Positions 50,481 through 61,698 of a stretch of DNA of 64,000 nt are shown here, piece by piece. Origin of the DNA: Pyrenula massariospora (taxonomy: Eukaryota > Ascomycota > Eurotiomycetes > Pyrenulales > Pyrenulaceae); NCBI GenBank assembly GCA_021030905.1, contig JAGFMI010000027.1, positions 404,942 through 468,941 on the forward strand. The letters are read 5' to 3'. The position numbers were made by a program, and so were the translations under genes. A model generated the notes under the pieces. That model made no database searches and was not told the origin of the DNA. It saw nothing but the letters and a program-made list of their open reading frames with translations. Positions within the stretch are counted from its first letter, which is position 1. Each line of letters opens with the position of its first letter.

Positions 50481-50744
50481 CTAGTACCCGTAATGGCCCA
50501 TGGTGAGGGAGTCGGCATGCCGAAGACTTAAGTGATCATTTGTGTTCGCAACGAGATACTTTAGGTACCTACCATCTAGCCACAGGAGACCCGTCGTCCT
50601 CATGCGGCAGGTCTAGCGAAAGTGCCAAGACCACCCTCTACGCTACCTCTTTTGTCACCGATATTGATATTTCTGGTAATTGGCCTTCGAGTACGAGTCG
50701 ATGCTACGCTCTCGATGCCCCTTGCTATTGCCTGATTGAGTGTA

Positions 50745-53276
50745 ATGGCTGTACCGTCGTTTGCAGATTCCAATTCACCTCAGCCTTGGAAACGGAGGAA
50801 GATCACGAACGCGTGCTTTGAGTGCCACCGGCGAAAACAGAAGGTTGATCACACGAGAAACTCTACCAACCACTTCCCGGTTCTCTAACACAGGTATAGT
50901 GTGATCGCAACCAGCCTTGCAGTAACTGCATCGCGCGTAATATAGACTCTCAATGCCTTTTCAGCTACCCAAGATCGTAAGCAGTCGCGATCACTTGAGT
51001 GCTCATCCTCTGCCAAGAATCAGAATCAATTCTGATCACGCTTTGATCCAGAGCATCTAATAGATCAGGCCACGTGGAAGCAGCTGTGAGTGCACCAGTC
51101 ATGCCAGCGGCAGCAGCAGCACCAGACGGAACAGCCAGGTCCAGTGCACCGTCAGAATCACAGACGGCCGACCTAGGTTACTCTTTGACCAAGGGAAGCA
51201 ACGCCCTGGTGGATCTCAGACAGGTAGAAGCTGTGCCTACGGTTGCTGGGAAATATTGGAGCTGACTTATCAACTCATGAACCTCAGCTTGTTCAGACGG
51301 ATAACGGGTCGCATGCCATTTCCACCGTTTCCGATCGTCCTGTCCCGCTACCTAGATCATGCACCACATCAAATACGCTTATTTCCCTGCTTCCCTCCAA
51401 GATGGCCATAAATCAGCTAGTAGCGGCTTTCTTCAATGATGTCAACTGGCAGTATTCCATTCTCGAAAAGTACTACTTTGACTGCTTGTTTGCCTGCTGG
51501 TACGAGGCTAACTTAAAAACCTTGCCACACCTTAATCACGAAGAAATTTCGAGAGAACTTTGCTACTTTCCGGCATTACTTTTTCAGGTGTTAGGTCTTG
51601 CTATACAGTTTCTGCCATTCGAATCGCCTGTCTGGGCGTTCTTATCGCAGGCTGATCTCGCTTCGTGTCAGAGATATAGTGACATTGGGATCGAGCTGAT
51701 GACGCATCTGAAAAGAGAAGATGTGGCCCTGACAGCCATCCAAACTGATTTTCTCAGAGCATCATGGTTGAAGAACATTGGAAAGGGTGTAGAAGCTTGG
51801 CATAGCGTGGGAAATGCAATCCGGTTGGGTTGGTCAAAATCGACCCTTGTGTTCTCCGATTGATGAGACTTCAGGTCCGCGCAAGAGCTTGAGCTTCACC
51901 AGCAGAAGGATATCCGACAGCAGGATATGTGTAGCCTCGAGACAACATTAAGTCATATGTGGTATGAAGAGCATAAACGACGATTGTGGATGAACTTGTG
52001 TATATGGGATACGTAAGCTTCTCCCTCTTTACCATGCTGCTCTTATCGACTTTCCTGATCAAATAGATTCACGGCAATGATACTTGGCCGACCAAGGACA
52101 ATACATCCTGACGATTGTGATGTGAGGGAGCCAATTGAATGCGATATCCCAATTAATCCATCGGCCAGCGTTCCAGGTACTCAAAAAGATTTGGGAGAGC
52201 GAGGTAGGCCCAACACTATTTCCCACAATCTATTCTTGTATCGACTCTCGGATGTATGGCACAGTATAAAAACTTTGAAAGCCGACAGACCTCTTCCAAA
52301 GAATTACCCAGTCATTCAGCGGCTTCACAGCCAAGTTAATAGTATCGTGGACCGGCTGCCACCGACGCTTCGATACGAGAACCCCAATGAAGCATGGGAC
52401 GAGGAATACCCATACCTAATTCAACAGCGAGAGGATATCCTCACTAAAGCCAACCTACTCTTGATGGCATTACACCGCCCACACATAGAACACCACGTCG
52501 AGAGCCGGCAAGCCGCGGTGCAAGCTGCGATCGTGACGCTAGACTCACAGCATCGATCATTTACGAAGATCAGACCACACCAATACAAGCTATTCGGGCT
52601 GTCCTTCTACACCATTGACGCATTCCTATTACTTTCGGTCGTAGCGGCTAAGTATTTACCACAGAAAAACGACGGGGTCATAACCAGGATTGACTGCGTA
52701 CTGCGGCAAGCGATGGATAGGCTGACCATTATGCATTCATACAGCCCAACTGCACGCTCTGGTCTCCCTATCCTTAGACAGTGCTACGATGTTCTCAAGA
52801 AGCGTTGGGAGGACAACGCTGCGAGATTGAACCTTCCAACAGGCACAGTCATCGGGTTGGAAAGTGTCAGCCAAAGTCTCTGCATCGATGAGGCGAAAGA
52901 CAGCTTTTCCAAACAGCAGCCGCAGCAGCAGCAATGCCAGCAACAAGAGTCATCATCGTCTTATCCAGTATCATTATCCTCTAGAGACTCCGCACCAAAG
53001 CTTCTAGGATCGACTAACCCAAACTCAGCACAAAGTAGTTGGGCTTTTGACTTAGAAGCTGATGCAGAATTTACGCCTATGACAGCAGGTGATCCATCTC
53101 TATATACCGGTCCAACGACTACGGACTTTGACGAGACATACTGGATGAACCTTATTAGCCAGATACCCGATATGTCGAATTTAAGTCCACTGGAAGCTGA
53201 CGAGATAGACGGAGTGGTTGATGCAGTCGCCACAGATTACAACGCTGGTTGGGATCAAATCCAGTTCTACGATTGA
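50745..53276 (+). CDS. Zn2Cys6 transcription factor with Fungal_trans domain
   Basis: Nuclear regulator, second of the cluster region. Exons: 50745-50843, 50900-50976, 51064-51223, 51288-51832, 51875-52012 and 52067-53276, giving about 742 residues. The zinc cluster is split by intron 1 immediately before its third Cys: Cys24, Cys27, then Cys34, 40, 43, 52 (C-x2-C-x6-C-x5-C-x2-C-x8-C). The start ATG is 69 nt before the first Cys codon. The middle homology region spans about 200-480, including LLFQVLGLAIQFLP, AWHSVGNAIRLG, RRLWMNLCIWDTFTAMILGR and GRPRTIHPDDCDV. Near residue 620 is a glutamine tract. The intron 4 donor (GTCAAA at 51833) is weak and was chosen only because phases close; an alternative would change three or four residues. 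Probable activator or modulator of the adjacent hydrolase, P450 or PKS genes. Confidence 0.85.
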
Positions 53277-53599
53277 AGCGAGAGAGGTATGATGCCTGGT
53301 TTGGAAATCCAGACGAACAATCTACTGTCTCTTGATAATTGTTAAATGGACGTCGAGATTGAGTAGAAGACCTGATCGTGGACACACTCCTCTCGTGTTC
53401 CCCTGCCGATGGCTCGTTGCATCTGCCCGGATCCATTATGTCTTCTCCCTTGCCTCATCCAAGGCACTTGACAGTCTGCCCTGGCTTGAAATGAAGAAAA
53501 GGTGAAGAAGACGGCACTTGGACAGCTACGAGACTTATGCATGATTGAATCTTTTCTTCAGTCCCCAGAAAACCCATTCATTCATCGATATTCTCCCTC
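53277..53599. other. Convergent 3' intergenic region
   Basis: About 320 bp between the regulator and hydrolase 3' ends. Nothing recognised. Confidence 0.5.
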
Positions 53600-54505
53600 T
53601 CAAGACAAATGTTCCTTGAAGAACGCAGCGACATTTTGTGCCGCCGGGTCAACAAACGGAAGTTTGTCGTAGAAGTCCATGTGGGTACCTTTTGGGACCA
53701 CGATCTTCTTGGTAGCTCCGCCAACCAATCTATCCAGCTTCTCTGTATGCCATCTAGAGCCTGCATCCTCCCCCACAATCAGCAGGATCGGCTGCGTTAA
53801 GAATATGTCTGCGAAATGGAACGCGTCGAAGGTAAGTACGCGCGGAAAACTGTCGTATAACATCTTATTCGCTGCTCTTGGATGCTGACATCTCGGAGTG
53901 AGATAGTAATCATGGGCTTCTTTCAGATCGTACGGAGTCTTTTCTTCCAGTTGCGGGGGTACGTATGGAGCAGCAGCATGCTCGGCGCCTGTTGTGACTT
54001 CGGCAGTCATTTGTTGGGCCGCCATCTTGAGCGATTCGACCTGTTTTGAAGGCTCCTCGTCTCCGTACCATCCAAAACGAGCCGAGTCGCCGATATTTAC
54101 CATACTGATTGTCGCAACGGCCTTGAGGCGCTGATCGGCTTTGGCCGCAGCCACAGCGTAGCCGCCTCCAGCACAGATACCAAGGACGGTGACTTTCTCC
54201 GGTTCAACGTCATCCTGTTGTTGAAGGTAGTCGACGACCGCCCAGACATCGCTGACTCTTGCCGCAGGATCTTCGAGGAAGTGAGGCTCTCCACCACTCT
54301 CGCCCTGATACGAAGCGTCATAGCAAATAGTGACAAAGCCTTCTTTGGCAAGCTTTTCCGCATACAGTTGCGCCGTTTGTTCCTTGACGCCTCCGCCAGG
54401 ATGGACAACGACAATACCAGGACCTTTTGACGAAGCGTTCGTAGAGGGTCTGAACAAAAGGCCGGCCAACTGGAGGTCGCCTTTTCCGATTGAGATCGCC
54501 GACAT
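53600..54505 (-). CDS. Alpha/beta-hydrolase, dienelactone-hydrolase-like
   Basis: Single-exon minus-strand gene, 301 residues, intact. Alpha/beta-hydrolase fold: oxyanion region VVVHPGGGVKEQ (about 32-43), nucleophile elbow GICAGGGYA with Cys111 in the nucleophile position, acid residue Asp247 in IVGEDAGS, and His275 in PKGTHMDFYDK. A Cys rather than Ser elbow (G-x-C-x-G) recalls dienelactone hydrolases and related proteins that act on lactones, thioesters or C-C bonds. No signal peptide or peroxisomal tail is seen, so cytosolic. In this context it may open or close a lactone or trim an ester of the polyketide; that role is inference. It is the last gene before the AT-rich repeat block, which begins about 275 bp upstream of its start. 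Its promoter must lie between. Confidence 0.9.
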   Translation of the reverse strand: MSAISIGKGDLQLAGLLFRPSTNASSKGPGIVVVHPGGGVKEQTAQLYAEKLAKEGFVTICYDASYQGESGGEPHFLEDPAARVSDVWAVVDYLQQQDDVEPEKVTVLGICAGGGYAVAAAKADQRLKAVATISMVNIGDSARFGWYGDEEPSKQVESLKMAAQQMTAEVTTGAEHAAAPYVPPQLEEKTPYDLKEAHDYYLTPRCQHPRAANKMLYDSFPRVLTFDAFHFADIFLTQPILLIVGEDAGSRWHTEKLDRLVGGATKKIVVPKGTHMDFYDKLPFVDPAAQNVAAFFKEHLS

Positions 54506-54779
54506 AATCGTGAAACTACTAATTCATAGAAGGGATTTTTAAATGGGGACCTACTACTAATGCTTATAAGAGAATCGAGGACTTTGAGGACCGACAAAAG
54601 TTGAGTTTGGACGACTCGTCTTCCTAATATAGGTCGCTTGTGGCCAGCGCTATAGTACCCGCCAAACACTATACCGATAGGAAATCGGACTAGCGCATCG
54701 GCAATCGGACTAGCGTATCCCGAATTTGGCTGGAACACTTCCACCCCCGCAGATACTAGTACTTCGCAGTGTGACAACG
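54506..54779. promoter_or_regulatory. Hydrolase promoter up to the repeat-block boundary
   Basis: The only normal-composition sequence upstream of the hydrolase gene. It contains a short duplication (CGGACTAGCG occurs twice, about 54687-54714). Confidence 0.5.
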
Positions 54780-54870
54780 TCAGGAAAATTATTATACCCG
54801 CTTTGGGGGCGCAGGCAAATCTAGATATTCTTAAAACTTAGTTAGCAGGCTTAGTCTAAAATTATTTTTT
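54780..54870. repeat. Fragment of the 594-bp fold-back element family
   Basis: Begins TCAGGAAAATTATTATACCC and aligns with the start of the element at 60761, including CCCGCTTT, GGCG-AGG and CTTAGTTAG blocks, then decays. It marks the exact left edge of the AT-rich block. Confidence 0.7.
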
Positions 54871-54891
54871 GAAAAATTCTTTAAAATTTTT

Positions 54892-55453
54892 GTAATGGAA
54901 CAGCTGATTATATAAAGTAGAGGTACTATAATTATTTAATTGTAATTATAAATTTAAATAGAGAAGTATATATAAATGTAATTATAAAAAATTATTTTAT
55001 AATATTAAAACTATTAAGCTGTGCTAGCCGAATTAAATAATTAAAATTAAAATTATCGGCAGTTCTGTCACAATTTTAAATTAATCAAAATTTGTCACGG
55101 AACGCGCACGGCCTCGTTCACTATATATATTATCGAGGGGTTCTTGGCAGACGCTTTATTATATTTTAACCTTTTGACAGAGTAGCTTTACCCTCTATAA
55201 GCGATCCGTTACAAAATTATATAAATTAATATAATTAGTAGAACTTATATAATTAATATAATTAGTATATATAACGGAACCGCCTGCAGCTTTAATTTTA
55301 TTTATTTAATCCGGTTAGTAGTATGACTTAACAGTTTTAATATCGCGAAGTAATTCTTTACAACTATATTTATATATACTTTTTATTTTAAATTTATAGC
55401 TATAATTAAATAATTACAATATTTCTACTTTATATAATTAGCTGTTTCATTAC
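54892..55453. mobile_element. Inverted-repeat element (562 bp)
   Basis: About 60-bp terminal inverted repeats: GTAATGGAACAGCTGATTAT at the left matches, reversed, the right end finishing in AGCTGTTTCATTAC, with a shared TATATAAAGTAGA block inside. No coding capacity. A solo LTR sits inside, so the original element was about 436 bp. Looks like a non-autonomous DNA element of MITE type; target duplication not identified. Confidence 0.65.
55093..55213. mobile_element. Solo LTR, 121 bp
   Basis: Starts TGTCACGGAACG and ends GATCCGTTACA, so it has the TG...CA ends of an LTR, with a perfect 5-bp target duplication AAATT on both sides (55088-55092 and 55214-55218). Two further copies flank the miniature element at 61868-62299. 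This copy is the least decayed at its ends. Confidence 0.8.
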
Positions 55454-55462
55454 AGTATATGT

Positions 55463-55660
55463 AATAGAACGCTTTTTAGGGATAAAGACCTATAAATATA
55501 AATTAATATTACGAATATATAGTTATAAAAAATTATAAAACTGTACATATAGACGTATAAAATAAAAATATATTAAAATCTTTTTTTAAAAAAAATTTTT
55601 TACGAGCTATTTTAAAAGGTGAATTTTTTAATTTATTATATTATTTTTTTTTAAATATAA
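55463..55660. repeat. Dispersed repeat, decayed copy
   Basis: About 180 bp aligning in the same orientation with 59805-59985. Shared blocks include GAACGCTTT, ATAAATATAAAT and TTTAATTTATTAT. Where the other copy reads GGTTTCGCGGGCTG this one has A/T-rich sequence, as after RIP. Confidence 0.6.
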
Positions 55661-56394
55661 AAATATTTTTATTATTATTATTTTTTAAATCTATTTCCTA
55701 TTTTTTTTATTATTTGTTTTTAATATAAATTAAAATAATAAATAGGAATAAAAAAATAGAAAAATATTAAATTTATAAATATAATTTATTGTCGAAATAT
55801 ATAAAATATATTATTAATTTTTTTTTTTAAAATTTATACTTGGTTCTTTTTATTATTTATTTTAAATATAAATTAAAATAATAAATAGGAGGTATAAAGT
55901 ATAAAAATATTAAATATATATTTTTATTATAATATTCAAAATAATATTATTTTAGTTAAATAAAATAAAAATTTTTATAAAAATAAAATTTTATAGAAGA
56001 TTTATTTTTTTTTTTTAAATATAATAATATTTTTATTGTTAGTTTTTTTTTTAAATTTATTTATAACTTTTTTTATTATAAATTTTAAATATAAATTAAA
56101 ATAATAAATAGAAATTTCAAAGTATAAAAATATAAAATTTATAAATAAAATTTTTAAATTTTATAAAAATTTTAAAATATTTAAATTCGCGACTAAATAA
56201 TTAAATTAATTATATATTTTAATAAAATATAATTTTATTTTTTATTTATATAGAGATAATCGGCTTTTAAGTATTTATATAATTTATTATTAATAATAAA
56301 TTATTTATTATAATAATAATAAATTTCTAATCGGCAAAATATTTATATAAAATTTTAAAAATAATAGTAAAAATTATTATTATTATAAAAATTA

Positions 56395-57900
56395 TATTAA
56401 TATTAATAATATTGAATAAATAAACTTAGCCTTGCAGCCTTACAATATTGATTAATAAAAAAAATTTTTAAAAAACTATTTTTTATTAAAAACTTTAACA
56501 AAATTGAGTTTTTATATAAATTATTATAATATAACTTTATATATTATTTTCTATTTTAATTATTATTATAATTAAATATTTTAAAATTATAATTTAATAA
56601 AAAAAATATGCGCTTTTAATAATACAGATTATATAAAAATGCGGCTAAAAATAAATAAAATATAAATATTAAAAGTTTTAAATAAAATAATTAAATAAAC
56701 AGATAATGTCACGTATAGAGAAATAATAATTTATATAAATTTATATATACGGCGGTCTGTGATATACTTAAAGTTATTTTATATATAAAAAGGCAGCTCT
56801 CTATAATAAATAATTAGAATTATAAATAATTAGAGTTATAAATAATTAGAGTTATAAATAATTAGAGTTATGAATAATTAAAACTATAAATTATAATAAT
56901 TAAATTTATAATAATTAGATCTATAATTAAGTTAATAATAATTTAACTTATAATAATTAGCTCCATAATAATTAGCTCTATAATAGTTAGCTCTATAATA
57001 ATTAGATTTATAATAATTAGATCTATAATAATTAGACCTATAATAATTAGATTTATAATAATTAGACTTCTAATAATAAGACTTATTAATAATTAAATTT
57101 ATAATAAATATTAATTAAACTTATAATAATTAAATTTATAATGATTAACTTTATAATGATTAGAATTATAATAAATATTAATTAAATTTATAATAATTAA
57201 ACTTAAAATAATTAAATATAAGATAATTAAACTTAAAATAGATAAACTTATAATAATTAAATATAAATAATTAAGTATAAATAAGTAGATATAAATAATT
57301 AAATTTATAATAATAAGACTTATAAATAATTAGAGATATAAATTATTAAATTTATAATAATAATATTTATAGATAATTAGATTTATAATAATAATATTTA
57401 TAGATAATTAGATTTATAATAACTAAAGCTATAAAAATAAATTTATAAGTAATTGAAATTATAATAAATATTAAAAAAATTTTGAATAATTAAATTTATT
57501 ATATTTAAAATTATAATAATTAGCTTTATAATAATTAGCTTTATAATAATTAGCTTTATAAAAATTAAACTTATAATTATTAAATTTATAATAATTAAAT
57601 TTATAATAATTAAATTTATAATAATTAAATATCAATAATTAGATTTGTAATAATAAAATTTATAATAATTTAAATTATAAATAATAATTAAAACTATTAC
57701 TAATAATTAAAGCTAATAATAATAATTAAAACTATAAATAGTTAAATTAAATTTCTATAATGAAATAAATAAAATAATAAACTTTATAAAATAAAATATA
57801 TATAATAAATAAAATAAAAACTGTATAATTTATATAGTAAAAATATAAAAAACTTTAAATAATATAAATTTAAATAATAAAAATATAAATTTATAAAATA
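56395..57900. repeat. Long AT-rich direct repeat, copy 1
   Basis: Over 1 kb similar in the same orientation to 62860-64000. The shared order is AACTTAGC-TTGCA-CCTTA, an A-rich stretch, a TATAATTA-type minisatellite, then a block of ATAAATAAAATAATAAAC type. Both copies are A/T-saturated. Confidence 0.65.
56800..57720. repeat. 15-bp AT-rich minisatellite array
   Basis: Tandem, degenerate units near ATAATTAGATTTATA, with variants ATAATTAGCTTTATA and ATAATTAAATTTATA. Similar arrays recur at 63060-63720. Confidence 0.8.
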
Positions 57901-59804
57901 AAATCTAGATAATATAATAAAATTTATATAATATAATAATAAAATTATAATAAAATAAAATTGATAATAAAATAATATTAATAATAAAATAATATTAATA
58001 ATAAAATAATATTAATAATAAAATAAAATTTATATAATTATATAAATAACCTATTAATAGTAATTATAATAAATTTATTTATTTATTAAAAATAAATAAT
58101 TAGCGGGCTCTATTTATTAACACTAAATAAATAATTAAATTTATTTATCAATAATAAATAATTAGCGGGCTTTATTAAATATATTAATTAAATTATTTAA
58201 TAAATTTAAAATATATATATATATATATACATTATATTAAATTATAAAAATCAACTTAAAAAAATATAAATTATAAATTAAAAAATATTTTAAAGTAACG
58301 GCAAAATATTTTTGTTGGCGTCTTTTAGTATTAATATATTTTAATTACGATAAATATTTTTATTGTTATATAATTTAATTTATTAATATTATTTTTTATT
58401 AATTTATTTTAAATAAAATATTAAATAATATAATTTTATAATAAATTTATAATATAATATTTTTTTTTAATTATAAATATAATTTTGTAGATATAAATTT
58501 ATTAATTATTTAAAATATAAAATTTTTTAAATATTTTTAAACTGTAAAGATATAATTATTATAAAAAATTTTATTAAAAAAATTTTAAATATTTTATTTA
58601 TATTTTTTATTTTAAAATTAAAATTATAAAATTATATTTAATATTTAATTTATTTATTAAATTTACTAAATATATTATAAAAAGTTTTAATTATATTAAT
58701 AATAATAAGGTACGGATCTGTATTATTTTTATTATAAATATATATTTTAATAATATTATAAGCTGTTTCATATAAATAATTATATAATTAATTTTAAATT
58801 ATTTATTAAAAAATAATATAACACTTTTTCGAAATTTTAATTTTAAATAATTTTTTTATTAATCTTATTTTATAAAATTTTTATATATATTTTTATAAAA
58901 TTTTAAAATATTTAAAAACTTTTTATTTATTTATTTTAATATTTATATATAAAAAAATTGTAAAAATAGAATATTAATTTATCTAAAATAGTTATATAAT
59001 TATAAAATAATTAAATATTTTATAAAATAGCTAAATAGATAAATTTTTATAGAATTAATATTTAAATTAATAAATTTTTTAATTTGTTATTTTTATTTTA
59101 TATTTAATTATATAAATCGTTATTATAGATATTAAATTTTTTTATTTTTTATAATATTTTATATATAGAATATATTTTTTTTAATTTATAATTATATAAT
59201 ATCCTTTTTGGCGGCGATAAATTTTTAATTTTTTATAATAAATTATTATTTTTTACTAAGCAGTTATTTTTCAAATTTTCTAATTATTATTATAATTATT
59301 TATTTTAATTTATAATTGACTGTAACAAAGTTTATTTTAAAATTTATATTTAAATTTATATTTAGATTACGTATTTAGGCGTAATTAATAAAATAAAAAA
59401 TTTTTTATTAAAATTATATAAAAAATTGTTATTTTAAAAGCTGCTTTAGAAATTACTTAACTAATTATAAATTATTTTTAATATTTTAAAACTTGATAAA
59501 ATTTTTAGATTGATTTAAAAATACTAAAATAATAATAAAATTATTAAATTAATTTAAAATAATAAAGATTTAATAAGATCGTTGAATTAATTAATAATTT
59601 ATTAATTTAAACTGAAAGAATAAAAATCGACATTTTATAATAAATAAATTATTAGAAAATTTAATAGGGTCGCTAAATTAATTTAGAAATACTATAAAAT
59701 TTAAAAAAATCGCTGGATTGATTGATAAATAATAATAATTTATTATATAAATTAAAAAGATAGAAATCGATATCGTATAATAATAAATAAATAACTATAT
59801 AATA

Positions 59805-59985
59805 TAATGGAACGCTTTCTAGAAATAAAAATTTATAAATATAAATCGATATTATAAATATATAATTATAAAGGATTATAAAGCTGTATATATAGATATA
59901 CAAGGTAAAAATATACTAAAACTTCTTTCCAAAAAGGAAGGTTTCGCGGGCTGTTTTGGGAGGTTAACCTTTTAATTTATTATAG
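59805..59985. repeat. Dispersed repeat, better preserved copy
   Basis: Same-orientation partner of 55463-55660. It keeps GGTTTCGCGGGCTG and GGGAGGTTAACC, which have become A/T-rich in the other copy. Confidence 0.6.
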
Positions 59986-60047
59986 TATATATGAACTAAT
60001 TTCAATAAAATTTTATAAAATTAAAATTTTCAGTTTATAAAAGTACG

Positions 60048-60640
60048 TTAGGAAAATCGCAATGGCTTTTGGGCTTTGGCCTTGATTAATGGTTATAGGG
60101 GCAGTCTGGGTAGGTCAGGGATGCTTTATAAAACGCTCTGAGAGTTTTTAGGGGTTCTTGTTAGCTTTGGGGGTGTCTATGTGGCGCTTTGGGGTGTTAG
60201 TTGATATGATTAGTATAATTGATAAGATTGGTAGGATTAGTATACACGGACCACCTTTAATAAAATTTTAAATAAATTATTATAGGGATTGCGGCATTAT
60301 TTTGGATAAATTATATTTTTATAATTATCTACCTCATTCAAAGTCTGATTAATGTATTATTAAAATTATTAAATTTTTATTTTATATATATATTATTATA
60401 TTATCTTTATAGGCTAGATCCTTAACTTTATAAATTTTATTGGGGATAGTTCGTGCATGCTAATTTTGTTAATTTTATTAATCTTGCTAATTTTATTAAT
60501 CTTGCTAATTATATTAATTAATATTATATAGATATCTTTTTAGTGTCTTAGAAAATAATTTTAGATTTATTCTATTAATCAAGTACTGGGTGCGTCTAAG
60601 CGCGTCTAGGCTTGCAGTGTGAATATAACAGTTTTTCTGA
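60048..60640. mobile_element. Fold-back element, copy A (593 bp)
   Basis: Short terminal inverted repeats: left TTAGGAAAATCG; right, reversed, TCAGAAAAACTG. It is internally self-complementary: a GTATACACGGACCACC arm at about 60240 opposes GATAGTTCGTGCATGC at about 60455, beside arrays of ATTGGTA/GATTAG words. No open frame. The same element lies inverted 120 bp downstream. Confidence 0.75.
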
Positions 60641-60760
60641 TGTAAGGATCTATTTAAACTATAAATAAGTTTTGTTAAATGTCAATAATATACTATTTAT
60701 TTCAAAGTAATGCCGTAATCTCTGTAAAAATTTTATTGAGAGTAGTCCTTACATATTTTG

Positions 60761-61354
60761 TCAGGAAAACTGTTATAAGTACCCGCTTTAGAGGCGTAGG
60801 TGCTTCCCAGGGCTTAGTTAGTAGGATTAGCCTAGGGTCGTTCCCTGAAGAGCTCTAGTTAGCCCTAAGGCAACCCATATAGCGCCCTAGGGTGCCAGTT
60901 GACACGATTAGTATAATTGGTATGATTGGCATGATTGGCATGCACGGACCACCCCCAATAAAAATTATAAAATTTTCATAAAGTTAAAGAATCTACTAGT
61001 AGTAGCCTATAAGAGTAATGAAATATTAATTATATAGTAAGGTAAAATTTAATAATGCATCGATCAGAATTCAATTTTTGTAGTGTAGATAATTATAAAG
61101 ATGTTGCTTATCCGTAGTAAAGCCGTAATCCTTGTAATAATTGTTATTAGGGATGGTCTGCGCATGCTAATCGTATTCATCGTGCCAATCATGCCAACCA
61201 TGCCAATCATGCCAATCGTGTGAACTGGCACCCCAGGGCCAACTAGGGCCCCCTGAGACTCTTAAAGCTCTATGAAAGTAGCCCAGAGCCACCCAGAATG
61301 CCTCTATAACCATGAACCAAGTTTCAACCCCAGGAGGCATTGCGATTTTTCTGA
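60761..61354. mobile_element. Fold-back element, copy B, inverted (594 bp)
   Basis: Starts TCAGGAAAACTG and ends TTTTTCTGA. Its reverse complement follows copy A end to end, with shared TCGCAATG, GGTTATAG-GGCA-TCTGGGT and GGTGTTAGTTGA-like blocks. Contains GATTGGCAT tandem words and keeps more G/C than copy A, so it has suffered fewer transitions. Confidence 0.78.
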
Positions 61355-61698
61355 TGTTACTAATTTAGATTATTTCTCGAGGCGTCTTAACAAGTTTCAA
61401 AATTAATATAGTCAAAATCTAATTTTAAACTGATAAAGGTCGAAACTCTCTAAATAATTTTGAAAATTTTCAAATATTTTTATACAGATTTAAAATGGTC
61501 AGAGTTATATATACTTTAAATATATCAAAATATTGTTATAATATATTTTAATTTATTCAGACTTATTTTTAGTTGGTTTAAATATGATTAATTATACCTT
61601 TAAGAGACCTAATTACTAGACTACGGATCTAACTCTATATTAATCGTACTTTTAATTCTACCTAAACTCGCGGAACAAATACTTCTAGGACCTAGGCG

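Noticed and set aside
56800-57720. CRISPR-like regular repeats
   Set aside because: Units are contiguous degenerate tandem copies without unique spacers, in a fungal genome; this is a minisatellite.
59673-59903. 76-codon minus-strand frame in the AT-rich block
   Set aside because: Composed almost only of Ile, Tyr, Leu, Phe and Asn from A/T runs; an artefact of composition.
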